From positions 1 through 64,000 of the forward strand of contig JAFYWX010000012.1 of the NCBI GenBank assembly GCA_017546445.1: a stretch of DNA of 64,000 nt, in the 5' to 3' direction. This document shows, in pieces, positions 52,474-61,300 of this stretch. The translations under genes were made by a program, and so were the position numbers. The DNA comes from Akkermansia sp. (lineage in GTDB: Bacteria; Verrucomicrobiota; Verrucomicrobiia; Verrucomicrobiales; Akkermansiaceae). The notes beneath the pieces are model-generated. The model did not search any database. It saw only the letters and a program-made list of their open reading frames with translations, and was not told where the DNA came from. Position 1 is the stretch's first letter, and each line of letters opens with the position of its first letter.

Positions 52474-52983
52474 ATGAATCATTGTTTGCTCTCTGTTCTG
52501 GGATTCTTCTGCTTCGTCTCTGTTAATGCGGCAGAGGAATACGGCAAGGTTCTGCCTGATGCTGCACTGGCTGAGCCGCTGGTGCAATCTGCGGCTAATG
52601 CCGATGGCGCGGTTGTGGAATTGCTGCACCGTGCTGATATCCAGGACGCGGTATTGGCCCTTCGCCGCAGCGATGGGCATCGCCTGTTCCTGTACCACCG
52701 CAATCCGGTGGGCAAATTCCCTGCTCAGCCCGGGGTGACGAGGCATATTTACTGGCTCACGCCGGATTCCTTTGCCTGTGTGTGCTCCGGTCGGCGGTTG
52801 TCGGGTTATGTTCTGTATCAACTGGCCCCTGATGATGATGCCCCCGGCACGCTGCATGTCTGGAAAGAAAACGAAGGCAGTTTTACCTTCCGCGTGGACT
52901 GGCAGGTGGTGGAGGGTAACCTTGTGGCCACTCGCTATGGGAAGACTCTCATGGTGCTCACGCCCTTATCTGCCGCCCAGTGA
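52474..52983 (+). CDS. Secreted protein, unknown
   Basis: 169 residues. ATG 52474 gives the signal peptide MNHCLLSVLGFFCFVSVNA; the frame extends upstream to 52315 but through the neighbouring operon's start and promoter. Mature part beta-rich (GHRLFLYHRNPVGKFP, GYVLYQLAPDDD, NLVATRYGKTLMVL), like a small propeller or lipocalin-like fold (guess). Divergent from the six-gene operon; its stop overlaps the convergent gene by 18 bases. Confidence 0.7.
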   Translation: MNHCLLSVLGFFCFVSVNAAEEYGKVLPDAALAEPLVQSAANADGAVVELLHRADIQDAVLALRRSDGHRLFLYHRNPVGKFPAQPGVTRHIYWLTPDSFACVCSGRRLSGYVLYQLAPDDDAPGTLHVWKENEGSFTFRVDWQVVEGNLVATRYGKTLMVLTPLSAAQ

Positions 52984-53250
52984 GCGTGATTTCCTCCGCT
53001 TGAAAATCCAGCGGATTGCGGCAACCGTGTAGAGCAGGGCAAGGGCGGCTATCGTCAAATCTGCCCAGACGGGAAGTAAGTCCTCTACTTCATACTGCAC
53101 TACCACAGGCCCATCTTCCGTGCGCAGAATGGGCGGGTGTGCGTTGTACCAGTGCAGCTGCAAATCTTCCATGGCCGCCAGCAGCGCCACCACAGAGGGC
53201 ACCAGGGTGAGCCCCAGAAAAAGACGAAGGATGATGCGGAAGAAAATCAT
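52966..53250 (-). CDS. Small two-helix membrane protein, unknown
   Basis: 94 residues with membrane segments near each end (IILRLFLGLTLVPSVVALLAA; LTIAALALLYTVAAIRWIF), a short loop between (about 30-60), and a basic tail (KRRKSRSLGGR). Starts 7 bases after the 53258-53728 gene; cotranscribed. Confidence 0.65.
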   Translation of the reverse strand: MIFFRIILRLFLGLTLVPSVVALLAAMEDLQLHWYNAHPPILRTEDGPVVVQYEVEDLLPVWADLTIAALALLYTVAAIRWIFKRRKSRSLGGR

Positions 53251-53257
53251 ATCACGG

Positions 53258-53728
53258 CTACTCAATGCGGAGAAGCTTTTTGAATTGCTGGTAATCCTGC
53301 CGCGGCAGGGCAAGATGGGCAAGGCGTTTATGCTGGCCTTTTGCGACATTTTCGGTGATGTCGACCTCAAAATCCCGAAGTTTCATCAGCGTGCGGCCAT
53401 CGGCCGCAGAATTTATGGCAATGTGGGTGACCGCGACGGGGGTGAACATCCTGTCTCCCCGGTTGAGAATGGGTGTTGCCTTACGGAGTATCCGGAGCAT
53501 GAGGGTGGCCTCGTCTGCACCTAATTCACGCTGCATCAGCGAGCCTGGTCCGCCTCGCCTCGCATGGCGAGTGATGCGGATCCGCACAGGAGCCTCGGTT
53601 CCTGCTAGGCACTGCAGTTCTTCTGCCACTTCCTTAGCTCGTGCCTTGTGGACGGCATCTCCGGGATTTGCCGGGCAGGGTGCCAGTCCGGTTAGTATCA
53701 GAAACCAAATGGGCAGAAGTCGTTTCAT
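53258..53728 (-). CDS. Secreted protein, unknown
   Basis: 156 residues. Signal peptide MKRLLPIWFLILTGLAPCPANP; ATG 53728 is chosen because the -10 box lies 6 bases before it. Mature part alpha/beta, basic (RIRITRHARRGGPGS). No family recognised. Confidence 0.65.
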   Translation of the reverse strand: MKRLLPIWFLILTGLAPCPANPGDAVHKARAKEVAEELQCLAGTEAPVRIRITRHARRGGPGSLMQRELGADEATLMLRILRKATPILNRGDRMFTPVAVTHIAINSAADGRTLMKLRDFEVDITENVAKGQHKRLAHLALPRQDYQQFKKLLRIE

Positions 53729-53734
53729 ATGGCC

Positions 53735-53763
53735 ATTGTAGCATCGGGACCTGCTCATGAACA
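53735..53763 (-). promoter_or_regulatory. Promoter of the 53258-53728 gene
   Basis: TACAAT at 53735-53740 with a weak -35 (TGTTCA at 53758-53763, 17-bp spacer); 6 bases to the ATG (leaderless). Confidence 0.5.
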
Positions 53764-53829
53764 GGAAAATATCCCCGGATGGAGAAAAAACTTCCCCCGT
53801 GAGCCTGCTTATGCTTGAATAGTTGATGT

Positions 53830-54825
53830 ATGCGACACTTTATCATCAGACAATGCTGCACAGGGCTTTTCGGTGCGGTGGTGATGGCGCCGGTCTTCGG
53901 GGAAACCTCTGCGGATACTCCGCTGGAGAGCGTGCAGCGGGTGTTTCCTGAATCCACGGGCTGGAAAAGCTTCTGTCTGTCGGATGATGTGCAGCTGCTG
54001 CGCTGCCTGATGCCCGATAAGACCACACACATGTACTGCGCGACCCGCAGTACAAAAGCGGGCTTCCGGCTGGTGAAAGCGCATGGCGTGTCTGTGGTGG
54101 ATGATCAGTTTGCCCGCTTCTCGCTGAAGAACGGCACCGTGCTGGCATACCACTCCAGCGGCGAGGTGCTGGCGCGCCTGCCTTTGTGGGATGCGCCTCC
54201 CGCCCTCTATGCCCCTGCTGCGGAGCAGGTACGCCTGCGCCTGACCGGCACCGACGATAACCTGCTTCTCTGCGAGGCCGAGAATCTGACTCAGGTTCCC
54301 GTTCTGCTTCGTCCGGGGCGGGTGCAGATTATCACCACGGAGGATGGTGAGGTAGTGTGGAGCAACCTGCTGGTGAGGCTTCAAACAGAAACTCTGCTGC
54401 CGCCTCGCGGGAAGGTGCAGCTCCAGCTTAACCTTGTGGTGAAAAGAAACACCAATCCCAAAGGCTTAATGCGAAAGGAACGCGTGGACCTGGTGTATCT
54501 GGCGGATGATGTGGCCCCCACCCGTTCCCTCGCCATCGCTCCGGCGGTAGTTCTGCAGCCCGGTATGCCGGAGCTGGGCGAGCTCGGCGGCTTCTTCCCC
54601 ATCCGGCTGCGTGATGACCTGGCCGTGGCCTATCAGCTGGGTTTCACCGGTCGGGCTGATTCACGGGAGCTGGAATTCTACCGTCTGCGCAATGGTGTGT
54701 GGCAGCATGTCTCCAGCCCGGTGGTGCGTAGTACCAGATCGCCGAGTCGGTTTAAATGTGTGGATGATGAGGTGCGCGTCTATGATATTGAAGGCTGGAA
54801 ACTGGCCGAATTTCAATTACCCTGA
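53830..54825 (+). CDS. Secreted protein, unknown
   Basis: 331 residues. N-terminal signal-like MRHFIIRQCCTGLFGAVVMAPVFG. The mature part is beta-rich throughout with repeated short strands (LLRCLMPDKTTHMYCAT, AFVL-type edges, YDIEGWKLAEFQ), like a beta-propeller fragment. No named family. Its stop overlaps by 13 bases the convergent small gene. Confidence 0.65.
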   Translation: MRHFIIRQCCTGLFGAVVMAPVFGETSADTPLESVQRVFPESTGWKSFCLSDDVQLLRCLMPDKTTHMYCATRSTKAGFRLVKAHGVSVVDDQFARFSLKNGTVLAYHSSGEVLARLPLWDAPPALYAPAAEQVRLRLTGTDDNLLLCEAENLTQVPVLLRPGRVQIITTEDGEVVWSNLLVRLQTETLLPPRGKVQLQLNLVVKRNTNPKGLMRKERVDLVYLADDVAPTRSLAIAPAVVLQPGMPELGELGGFFPIRLRDDLAVAYQLGFTGRADSRELEFYRLRNGVWQHVSSPVVRSTRSPSRFKCVDDEVRVYDIEGWKLAEFQLP

Positions 54826-55109
54826 CGCAGCGGGGCGAGTCTGCTCACATCCAGCTTCTGCGTGGAATAGCCTTCGATTTCGTTAAGTCCGGTGTCGCGG
54901 TGGCCGTATTCTCCATCGGCATGCTGGGCGATGAGCGCTACTATGTTGCGGGCTTTGGTGCGCTGCTCAGCAGGCACTGCCTCATTCAGCTCGGCGTGGC
55001 GGGCAATCATGTAAGCCGCGTAGCAATCCATCAGTGCGCCCATGTAGTCGTGCTGTAGTTTTTTCTGCAACTCCGGGTGCAGCCGCCGTTGCCTTCCAGC
55101 GGGGGCCAT
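54813..55109 (-). CDS. Small protein, probably frameshifted at its 5' end
   Basis: 98 residues from ATG 55109, helical (KKLQHDYMGALMDCYAAYMIARHAELNEA, in part), without its own signal peptide. Directly upstream, in another frame, 55110-55203 encodes a signal-peptide-like run (LFLWLTFILLGITLSSWVQ). The two frames join if the C5 run at about 55104-55108 had one base less. So this is either a recently frameshifted exported protein, a sequencing error, or a real internal start. A promoter-like TTGACT-17-TACTCT (55160-55188) also overlaps the region. Confidence 0.5.
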   Translation of the reverse strand: MAPAGRQRRLHPELQKKLQHDYMGALMDCYAAYMIARHAELNEAVPAEQRTKARNIVALIAQHADGEYGHRDTGLNEIEGYSTQKLDVSRLAPLRQGN

Positions 55110-55180
55110 CAGGAATCCTGACAGGTTGTCCCGAGGTCGTCGGCTGCACCCACGAGCTCAGAGTAATTCCTAAAAGAATA

Positions 55181-55212
55181 AAAGTCAACCACAAAAACAA
55201 CAAAATGATGAA
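55181..55212 (+). repeat. Leader repeat, copy 1
   Basis: 32 bases matching 55434-55465 with one mismatch (core CAAAAACAACAAAATGATGAA-like), ending exactly at tandem ATG codons of a small ORF. Confidence 0.9.
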
Positions 55213-55351
55213 AAAGGGAAACGTGGTTTTTGAACGAGATTTCGGAGCTGAAACCTATCGTTTAGTTGTTTCTTTAGGCGGAAAAAATAAAACGGTAGGA
55301 GGTGAACATACTTGCAATTTTGTCACATTCTACCGAGTCACTCAAAATTAA
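55205..55351 (+). CDS. Small ORF (48 residues), AT-rich, unknown
   Basis: Starts with tandem ATG right at the end of leader repeat copy 1. Product MMKKGNVVFERDFGAETYRL... ends FYRVTQN; beta-rich, no signal. Base composition is clearly more AT-rich than the surroundings, which suggests transfer. Could be a phage or plasmid remnant. Confidence 0.4.
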   Translation: MMKKGNVVFERDFGAETYRLVVSLGGKNKTVGGEHTCNFVTFYRVTQN

Positions 55352-55359
55352 AAAAAATA

Positions 55360-55405
55360 GAGGGGCGTCCGGATTTTCACCAGACCCTGGTCGAACCCTC
55401 CCCTC
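55360..55405 (-). terminator. Hairpin with long T run (minus strand)
   Basis: GAGGGG at 55360-55365 pairs with CCCCTC at 55400-55405, with an inner CCAG/CTGG hairpin; on the minus strand it is followed by TATTTTTTTT. Reads as an intrinsic terminator for a minus-strand transcript from about 55.4-55.9 kb. Confidence 0.5.
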
Positions 55406-55433
55406 AGACGCGAGTCAATCACAAACAACGGAA

Positions 55434-55465
55434 AAAGTCAACCATAAAAACAACAAAATGATGAA
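55434..55465 (+). repeat. Leader repeat, copy 2
   Basis: Second copy of the 32-base leader at 55181-55212, again ending at tandem ATG codons. A shorter, degenerate third copy (AGTCAATCACAAACAAC) lies just before it at 55413-55429. Confidence 0.9.
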
Positions 55466-55662
55466 CCACCAGGCACAAGTCGGCAAGAGATATCCGACCC
55501 CTGTACGACGTAGCCGTCCCCAAGAAGCAAAAGCCATACCACGGTGTCCGGGTGGAAGCTGAACTGGTTGTACTCAATGGCACACGGCTGAAAGTGTACG
55601 ATAAAAAGGAGGAAACGTGGGAGGGTGGAAAAAGAATCACTTACTATGTGGAGGAAATATGA
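55458..55662 (+). pseudogene. Frameshifted small gene behind leader repeat copy 2
   Basis: Tandem ATGs at 55458 and 55461 open a short frame, but the convincing coding sequence lies in the next frame from 55465 to the TGA at 55660-55662: it reads DIRPLYDVAVPKKQK ... VEAELVVLNGTRLKVYDKK ... GGKRITYYVEEI. One base too many near 55464-55470 (AACCACC) would explain the break. Product unknown; looks like a phage- or plasmid-type small beta protein. Confidence 0.45.
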
Positions 55663-55667
55663 GGCTA

Positions 55668-55910
55668 TTATTTGCCCAGGCGCCTTCTCCATTTATTAAG
55701 GCGGCGTGCATATTGTTCCTCTGTTTCAAAATTGTCGCCGATTCCACGGATGGGGCGAGGATGAGCGGGCATAATGCGTTCGCTATCGCGCTTATTTTTG
55801 CGCTCGAAGCGTTCCTGATAGTCCTGCCAGTACCAAGAATCACGCACCTCCACCGCCTCGGCAAACTCAGCCGGGGTTTGGTGCAAGTGTTTCTTACCAC
55901 GCCCTTTCAT
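55668..55910 (-). CDS. Small basic protein, possible paralog of 13586-13879
   Basis: 80 residues, basic. ATG 55910 is fixed by a promoter whose -10 box ends 6 bases before it. Opening MKGRGKKHLHQTPAEFAEAV resembles KKRILHQPPEEMVTALKHH of the gene at 13586-13879. C-terminus RRLNKWRRRLGK. Unknown function. Confidence 0.6.
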   Translation of the reverse strand: MKGRGKKHLHQTPAEFAEAVEVRDSWYWQDYQERFERKNKRDSERIMPAHPRPIRGIGDNFETEEQYARRLNKWRRRLGK

Positions 55911-55916
55911 GGGGGG

Positions 55917-55945
55917 AAAGTAGCACAAAATCAAGAGAAAAGCAA
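55917..55945 (-). promoter_or_regulatory. Promoter of the 55668-55910 gene
   Basis: TTGCTT at 55940-55945, 17-bp spacer, TACTTT at 55917-55922; 6 C bases to the ATG (leaderless). Confidence 0.65.
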
Positions 55946-56014
55946 GCCATGATATCGTTATCCATCAACATGAGAACATGAGTCCCGAATTCCCAATCCC
56001 GTGATACAAAAGTC

Positions 56015-56043
56015 TTGCAAACGGGTGACGGATGCGCTATGGT
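56015..56043 (+). promoter_or_regulatory. Promoter of the PIN-domain gene
   Basis: TTGCAA at 56015-56020, 17-bp spacer, TATGGT at 56038-56043. The in-frame ATG at 56032 lies inside it, so the start is 56068. Confidence 0.75.
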
Positions 56044-56067
56044 GCACGTATCAAAACTGCCACAACT

Positions 56068-58044
56068 ATGAAGTCTTATGTAGATACCTGTTTTCTGATG
56101 CTGGAGCCCGGGCGTCGGCATCTGCTTGCTTCCGGAATGAAATTTACGGTAATAGAGGCCGTGAGAAATGAATTGACGCGGCTGGCCGATAAGGATAAGA
56201 ATGTGAAGGCTGCCCAGGAGGCCTTGGAGTTCATGCAGACCCATGCCGACCTCTTCGAGATGTCCGCCCCCATGCCGGAGGAGCTGGGCATGCGAATCTC
56301 TCTGCGCGAGGGCTCGCAGCTGACGGCCGATAGTGTTTTCCGTCGCATAGCGATACGCTGTGCAGATGAGCAGACCCCTGTTCATTTTCTCACGGCTGAT
56401 TGGGCTCTTGCGGAAGCGTTGGGGCTTTATGCAACGAAGATTACGTACCTTTATCGCGAGGAGGAGAAAATTTGTGACTGGCGGGAACACAGGACTGCTG
56501 TGATACGCCATGCGCAGGATGAACTGGCCGTATTGATGGCAGAAAGTGATGTCGTGCTGAGTTCCTCTGGTCTCCAATCCCCATTCCTGCGGCAGTTTCT
56601 GCAGAATCTCCAGAGCTTGGGGATTGAGAAAAGTTCGCGTCCCATTTTGCACTCTAGTTCGCTGGATAAGGTGGCTCTCCTCGGGCATCTGCCACTGGAA
56701 ATCGTCAATATGCTGGAGGAGAATGAGGTGGTGCGCCATTGCGGGGGAGAACCCCGGTACTTGTCTGAAACCGCCATGCTGGACGCCTTGTTCTACGCTC
56801 GTACTCTGGGCCGCCGCATTACGGTGGTGGTGTCGGGCTGGCATGATGTGGTGCAGCGTTATGATGCCCGGAGTCATGGTGCCGAGTCTGGGGTAGATGC
56901 CGTGAACTTCCGGGTGATATCACCAGCCGGTGGCCTTGTTCCCTTGCTGAAGGGCTGGCGTCTACGCGTATACCAGAAGCCGGAGCTCATCACGTTCCCC
57001 ATGGCTCCCGGGGTGGCTTCTGCACCGCAGCCGGAATCAGAGACTCAGGTGGAGGAGTGTGCTCCGTTGGAAGATGAGCACATTCCCATGGAGACTGTGC
57101 TGAAGGATATTGGTTCCCGGTTGGCTCAGCTGGTGAAGGATGAGCACGAATGGGCCGTCAGGTCACTGATTGGTAGCAGCCGGAAGCGTATGGCTCTGGC
57201 TGTGGGGTATGCTCTTCGCTGGGGTAAAAAGGCGCTGTTGCAAACTCTGGTGTCAGAGGCACGGGACTTACCTGCCTATTGCTTTGATAACTGGTTCAAG
57301 AAATCTCCGCATAATGCGAATCTGATTTCAGATGAACAACTGCTGGCGGATGATGTGTATTATAAGCAGCTGCGCTGCGTGCTGCGGAACAGTGAGGAGC
57401 TTTCCCCGGATTCGCCTGCCATTAAGATTCTGCTGCAGCTTGTGAAATCCAGCGAAAAGACGGTTTCCGATCGTGCTCGTGCAGTGCTGAAGATGCTTGC
57501 AGCCCGTGGGGTGAATCCCCCTCCACCGGCGCCTGAGCTGGTAAGTCCTTCTCCTGTCGTGGATTGTGCAACGGTAGATCAGAAGTATAATCATCTGTTC
57601 CACCAACAAATGGCAAGGATGAGCATGATGGAGTTTCTGGCAGAAATCAAGAAGTCATTCCGAGCAGAGGAGTTTCCGGCTGTGCTCCCGGTTGCCATCA
57701 AGGTGGCCCGCCGTCGGAATAAGCCGGGGCTGGTGACCGCCTTGCTGAATTTGAGTGGCGAGAGCTTATCTCCCTATTGTTTTCAAAATTGGTTTGCCTA
57801 TTCTAAGACCGCCGCGGACTCGCCCCGGGCGCGTGATTTAATGCTGCGCAAAGTCTTTTTTGACCAGACAAAGCGTATTATCAGATTAACACCGGATTTG
57901 AGCATGTGCCGCCCGGCAATGCAGGTGTTGCTTACTCTGGAACAAGATGCTGATGAAACAGTGCGTGTGCGTGCCGCTCAGCTCCGGGCTCTGGCCGCGG
58001 CTAAAGGTGCTCCGGTGCCGGGGAAAACGGACTCTGCGGCATAG
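56068..58044 (+). CDS. PIN-domain protein with duplicated C-terminal repeats
   Basis: 658 residues, cytosolic. N-terminal PIN nuclease domain (about 1-135) like that of PhoH2-type proteins: Asp6 in SYVDTCF, Glu35 in AVRNELTRL, Asp100 and Asp111 in RCADEQ and LTADWALA, matching the metal-binding acid set. A second alpha/beta domain (about 165-300; YLSETAMLDALFYARTLGRRI) may be a degenerate PIN. The C-terminal half holds two copies of a helical unit 166 residues apart: LPAYCFDNWFKKSP (from 401) versus LSPYCFQNWFAYSK (from 567), and TVSDRARAVLKMLAARG versus TVRVRAAQLRALAAAKG. No ATPase (PhoH) domain. Probably an RNase acting on a specific RNA. Confidence 0.75.
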   Translation: MKSYVDTCFLMLEPGRRHLLASGMKFTVIEAVRNELTRLADKDKNVKAAQEALEFMQTHADLFEMSAPMPEELGMRISLREGSQLTADSVFRRIAIRCADEQTPVHFLTADWALAEALGLYATKITYLYREEEKICDWREHRTAVIRHAQDELAVLMAESDVVLSSSGLQSPFLRQFLQNLQSLGIEKSSRPILHSSSLDKVALLGHLPLEIVNMLEENEVVRHCGGEPRYLSETAMLDALFYARTLGRRITVVVSGWHDVVQRYDARSHGAESGVDAVNFRVISPAGGLVPLLKGWRLRVYQKPELITFPMAPGVASAPQPESETQVEECAPLEDEHIPMETVLKDIGSRLAQLVKDEHEWAVRSLIGSSRKRMALAVGYALRWGKKALLQTLVSEARDLPAYCFDNWFKKSPHNANLISDEQLLADDVYYKQLRCVLRNSEELSPDSPAIKILLQLVKSSEKTVSDRARAVLKMLAARGVNPPPPAPELVSPSPVVDCATVDQKYNHLFHQQMARMSMMEFLAEIKKSFRAEEFPAVLPVAIKVARRRNKPGLVTALLNLSGESLSPYCFQNWFAYSKTAADSPRARDLMLRKVFFDQTKRIIRLTPDLSMCRPAMQVLLTLEQDADETVRVRAAQLRALAAAKGAPVPGKTDSAA

Positions 58045-58063
58045 TTGAGCATGCGGGGCGGGC

Positions 58064-58186
58064 TTACCGTTCGTAGAATTGCCGCATGAAGTGCGGGTTC
58101 TGTTCGGCGTAGAGTGTGCCGGCCAGCTCATCGGCCAGGTTGATGAGTTTCCGCTCCAGATGGCAGAGGAATGGGAGAAAACTGGT
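58064..58186 (-). pseudogene. Gene remnant (C-terminal fragment)
   Basis: About 40 codons with no start, ending in a stop at 58064: the sense reads HLERKLINLADELAGTLYAE followed by QNPHFMRQFYER. It looks like the real, helical C-terminus of a lost gene, since the rest of the frame is closed upstream. Low but real coding appearance. Confidence 0.35.
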
Positions 58187-58205
58187 TCAGATACCCTGAG
58201 GGGGC

Positions 58206-58227
58206 ATGACAAATCGTCATTTTTTTT
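58206..58227 (+). terminator. Terminator after the PIN-domain gene
   Basis: Short stem ATGAC/GTCAT (58206-58210 with 58216-58220) followed by a run of T. A second small CCCG/CGGG hairpin with ATTTTT follows at about 58250-58262. Confidence 0.5.
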
Positions 58228-58263
58228 GTCTATTAGGGCTCCCGTTTCACCGGGAATTTTTGC

Positions 58264-58291
58264 TTGTGTTGGCGGGTGGGTATGGTAGAAT
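58264..58291 (+). promoter_or_regulatory. Promoter of the alpha-2-macroglobulin-like gene
   Basis: TTGTGT at 58264-58269, 16-bp spacer, TAGAAT at 58286-58291; 19 bases to the ATG. Confidence 0.6.
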
Positions 58292-58310
58292 GAGGGAAAA
58301 GATTTTCCCT

Positions 58311-61300
58311 ATGTTGCGTTATTTATTGATATTATTTGGATTTGCGGCATGCTCGCTGGGTGCGTCGGAGCAGCCGGAATGCCCGCGCGTGTATGAAGAT
58401 ACCTATGCCCGGGAGCATCGTCTGTATTTCCTAGAGCCGCTGGTGAGCCAGACGGTGGTGAGTAACGGCACATCTGCGGACAAGTCGGCTTACACAGAGG
58501 AAGATCTGGGGCGGCATATTTTTACTCTGACCGGGGATGACAAGCACAAGCCCATTACCCGCTGGATGGACCAGAACCGGCTGGAAATCCGCTACCCGAA
58601 GGGCACTTCCTGCAAGACGGAGTACAAGTTCCAGATAAAGCCGGGCACCACCTACCTGGGCGGCGCCCCGGTGGTGGCGCGTGAGCTGGCGCTCCGCATG
58701 CCGCCCGGCCGTCTTTCGGGGCGCCGCATCATGGATGAGCGGGGCATGGGCATCGTGGTGTGCCCGCGTACTCTGGATTCCCGCGAGGATATGGAGTTTT
58801 CCGCGCAGAAGCATCCCCGCTTTGTGTTCCGCAGGGCTCGGCGTGGATTCTGGACCGATGCCCGCTATTACATCGACTGCGTGGAGGGCGTGGTGGAGCC
58901 GGCCTACCTGAAGCAGGGGCTTATCCCGGCCTCCCTCCGCGTGCTGGCGGATAAGGGGGAAGCGGTATGGAAACCTCTGAAACAGAACAGCGTGCTGCCC
59001 GGGCACGTGGTGGTGCGTCCGGGCAAGCCGCTGGACCAGGATGATGAATGGCATCTGCTGGTGGTGCCCCGGGAGGGCGACGGTTTCAGCGGTGAGGATC
59101 CCATCTGCCGTCAGGCTACTCCGGAGCCGGAGCTGGGTACCGGGGTGCAATGGCGTTTGTCGGACGATAAGAAGAAGTACCTGCTGGAAGTTTTCTTCAG
59201 TGAGCCTATGGCGCTGGCGGATATGCCCGCCTTGTTCGACCGCATGAAGCTGATGGTGGGTACGCGCGAGGCAACGCCCGCCGGTCGCGGCCGGAAGAAG
59301 CTGCAGATGGATGGATACACCCTGGAATTCCGCTATGCCGGGGTGTCGGAGGTGGAGCCGGTTGAGGCGGATGATGGTGGATATCGCGAGGTAAGCGAGG
59401 ATGAAGAGGAGGATAAACCGAAACTTTCCTATACGCCGCAGGGGGTGGTGGAGGGCTTCCTCATCGAGGTTTCCTCTGCGGCTCCGGCGCTGCTGGATGT
59501 GGTGCTGCCGGCGGATACAAAATCGCATCTCGGCTTCTCCTGCACCAGTGAGCACCGCCACCGTATTTCGCTGAATCCGGCAGCACCGGTGCTGAAGGCG
59601 GGCGATACTATCATTCTGCCCGCCAGGGGCGACCGCACGCTGCGCTTGCTGTATACGAATGTGTCCGGCGTGCAGGTGAATGCCTGGAAACTGGCTCATG
59701 AGATGACGGCCACCGCCTTCGGATTCAATCTGAGCAATACCGTGGCGGTGACGAAGCACCGCCTGGTGTATGATGTGCTGAATGCCCGTGAGTGGCGCGG
59801 GTATCGTTTATCGGAAAATACATCCGGTGAGGTGGAGGAGGCGCTGGACAGTGCCGTGAAGACAGAGCGGCGGCATGCAGCCCGCAGCCGCAAGGTGCTG
59901 GAGGGTGCCACCGCCTTTCCTGCTTGCCGGTTGCAGGCCGGGCAGGGGGACATGCTGCAGAGCGGGGAGTTGCAGCTGAAGCTGGATGATGCCACGGGTG
60001 GCATGCCTGCCCCCGGCATGTATCTGCTGCGTCTCCAGCATCAGGCGAATCCGCAGGTGCGCAGTGCCCTGCGCCTGTTGAACCGGGCAGAGGAATCGCT
60101 GGATGCGCATCAGGATGTGCTGGTGCAGGTGACAGATTTGAACGTCACCTTCGGCAAGGATGCCATTCTGGTGAATCGCTATTCCGATGGCAAGCCGGTG
60201 CCGCATGCCGTGCTCTCCTGGCTGGATTCTGAGAATAAGCCGCACCAGCTCAGCATCCGCGATGGTATCGGCTGGTTCCCGAAGGATTGCCCGAATGGGC
60301 GCCGGGCTTGGGTGCACGCCGATGATGATGTGGTCATGACGACTTTCCCCTATAGCTCATCGTATGGTGACCGTATTGCGAAGGCCGATAAGCCTGCCAC
60401 GATGCTGGTGCTGGACCGCCCCCTTTACCGCCCCGGCGACACGGTGAATGTTCGCGGTGTACTGCGTCTGCGCAAGGCGGATGGCAGCTGCGCGCTCCCT
60501 GCAGAGAAGGTGGCCAAGGTGATTTTTTACCGCCCCGATGGTACCGAGCTGGAGACTCGCGAGCTTTCCCTTGGCGATTACGGCGCTTTCGAGACCAGCT
60601 TCACCCTGCCCACGGGCGAGGATGATGTGACCGGCTTGTATGATATCCGGGTGGAGTGTGGTGATTTCCGTGAATCAACCAATGCTAATTGCCAGGTATT
60701 CCGGCGAGATGCGTTCAAGACCACGCTGGATGTGGAGGTGGATCCGGTGGCTCCGCAGAAGTTTACGGTGCGGGTGTCTGCCGTGGATTACAGCGGAACC
60801 CCGCTGGGCGGCGCCCGCTGTGAGCTGGAGGTAGATGGTGAGAAGCATCCCTTGACCCTGGATGCCGAAGGTAAGGCCACGCTCACCCTGCCGGTGACGG
60901 AGGAAATGCGGAAGTCGGGCGACATCAGTGTCGGCGGCAGCGTGGTGAATGACCGCGAGGAATACGTGACGCTTCCGGCGGATTGCCCGAATATTTACCC
61001 GGCAGATTTCCATATCGACCTGGAGCTGGATAGAATCAAGCTGTATGATTCCCGCACGGATGAGGTGCTGGGGCGCGAGCAGCGGGTGCAGCTTCAGCTG
61101 GTGGAAGAGGAGGAAAAGCCCTTGCCCGGGGCCAATGGCCTGGGCTATGTGAAGAAGCAGAAGAAGGTGCTCTGGAGTGGTGAGGTAACGGTGCCGGCCA
61201 ACAGCGAACTGGGTGTGCCCCTGCCGGTGAATGCCGAAGAATGGCGCGGCAAGGCGCATGAATTGGTGGCCTCCGGCACGGATGCGGAAGGACGCCGGGT

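Noticed and set aside
55360..55405. tRNA-like T-loop look (GGTCGAACC) in the AT-rich island
   Set aside because: No acceptor, D-arm or anticodon arm can be drawn; the better reading is a minus-strand hairpin followed by a T run.
57256..57275. Half-REP-like sequence (GGCACGGGACTT) inside the PIN-domain gene
   Set aside because: It encodes part of a duplicated repeat that aligns with the second copy, and the other half of the palindrome is absent, so chance similarity is likely.
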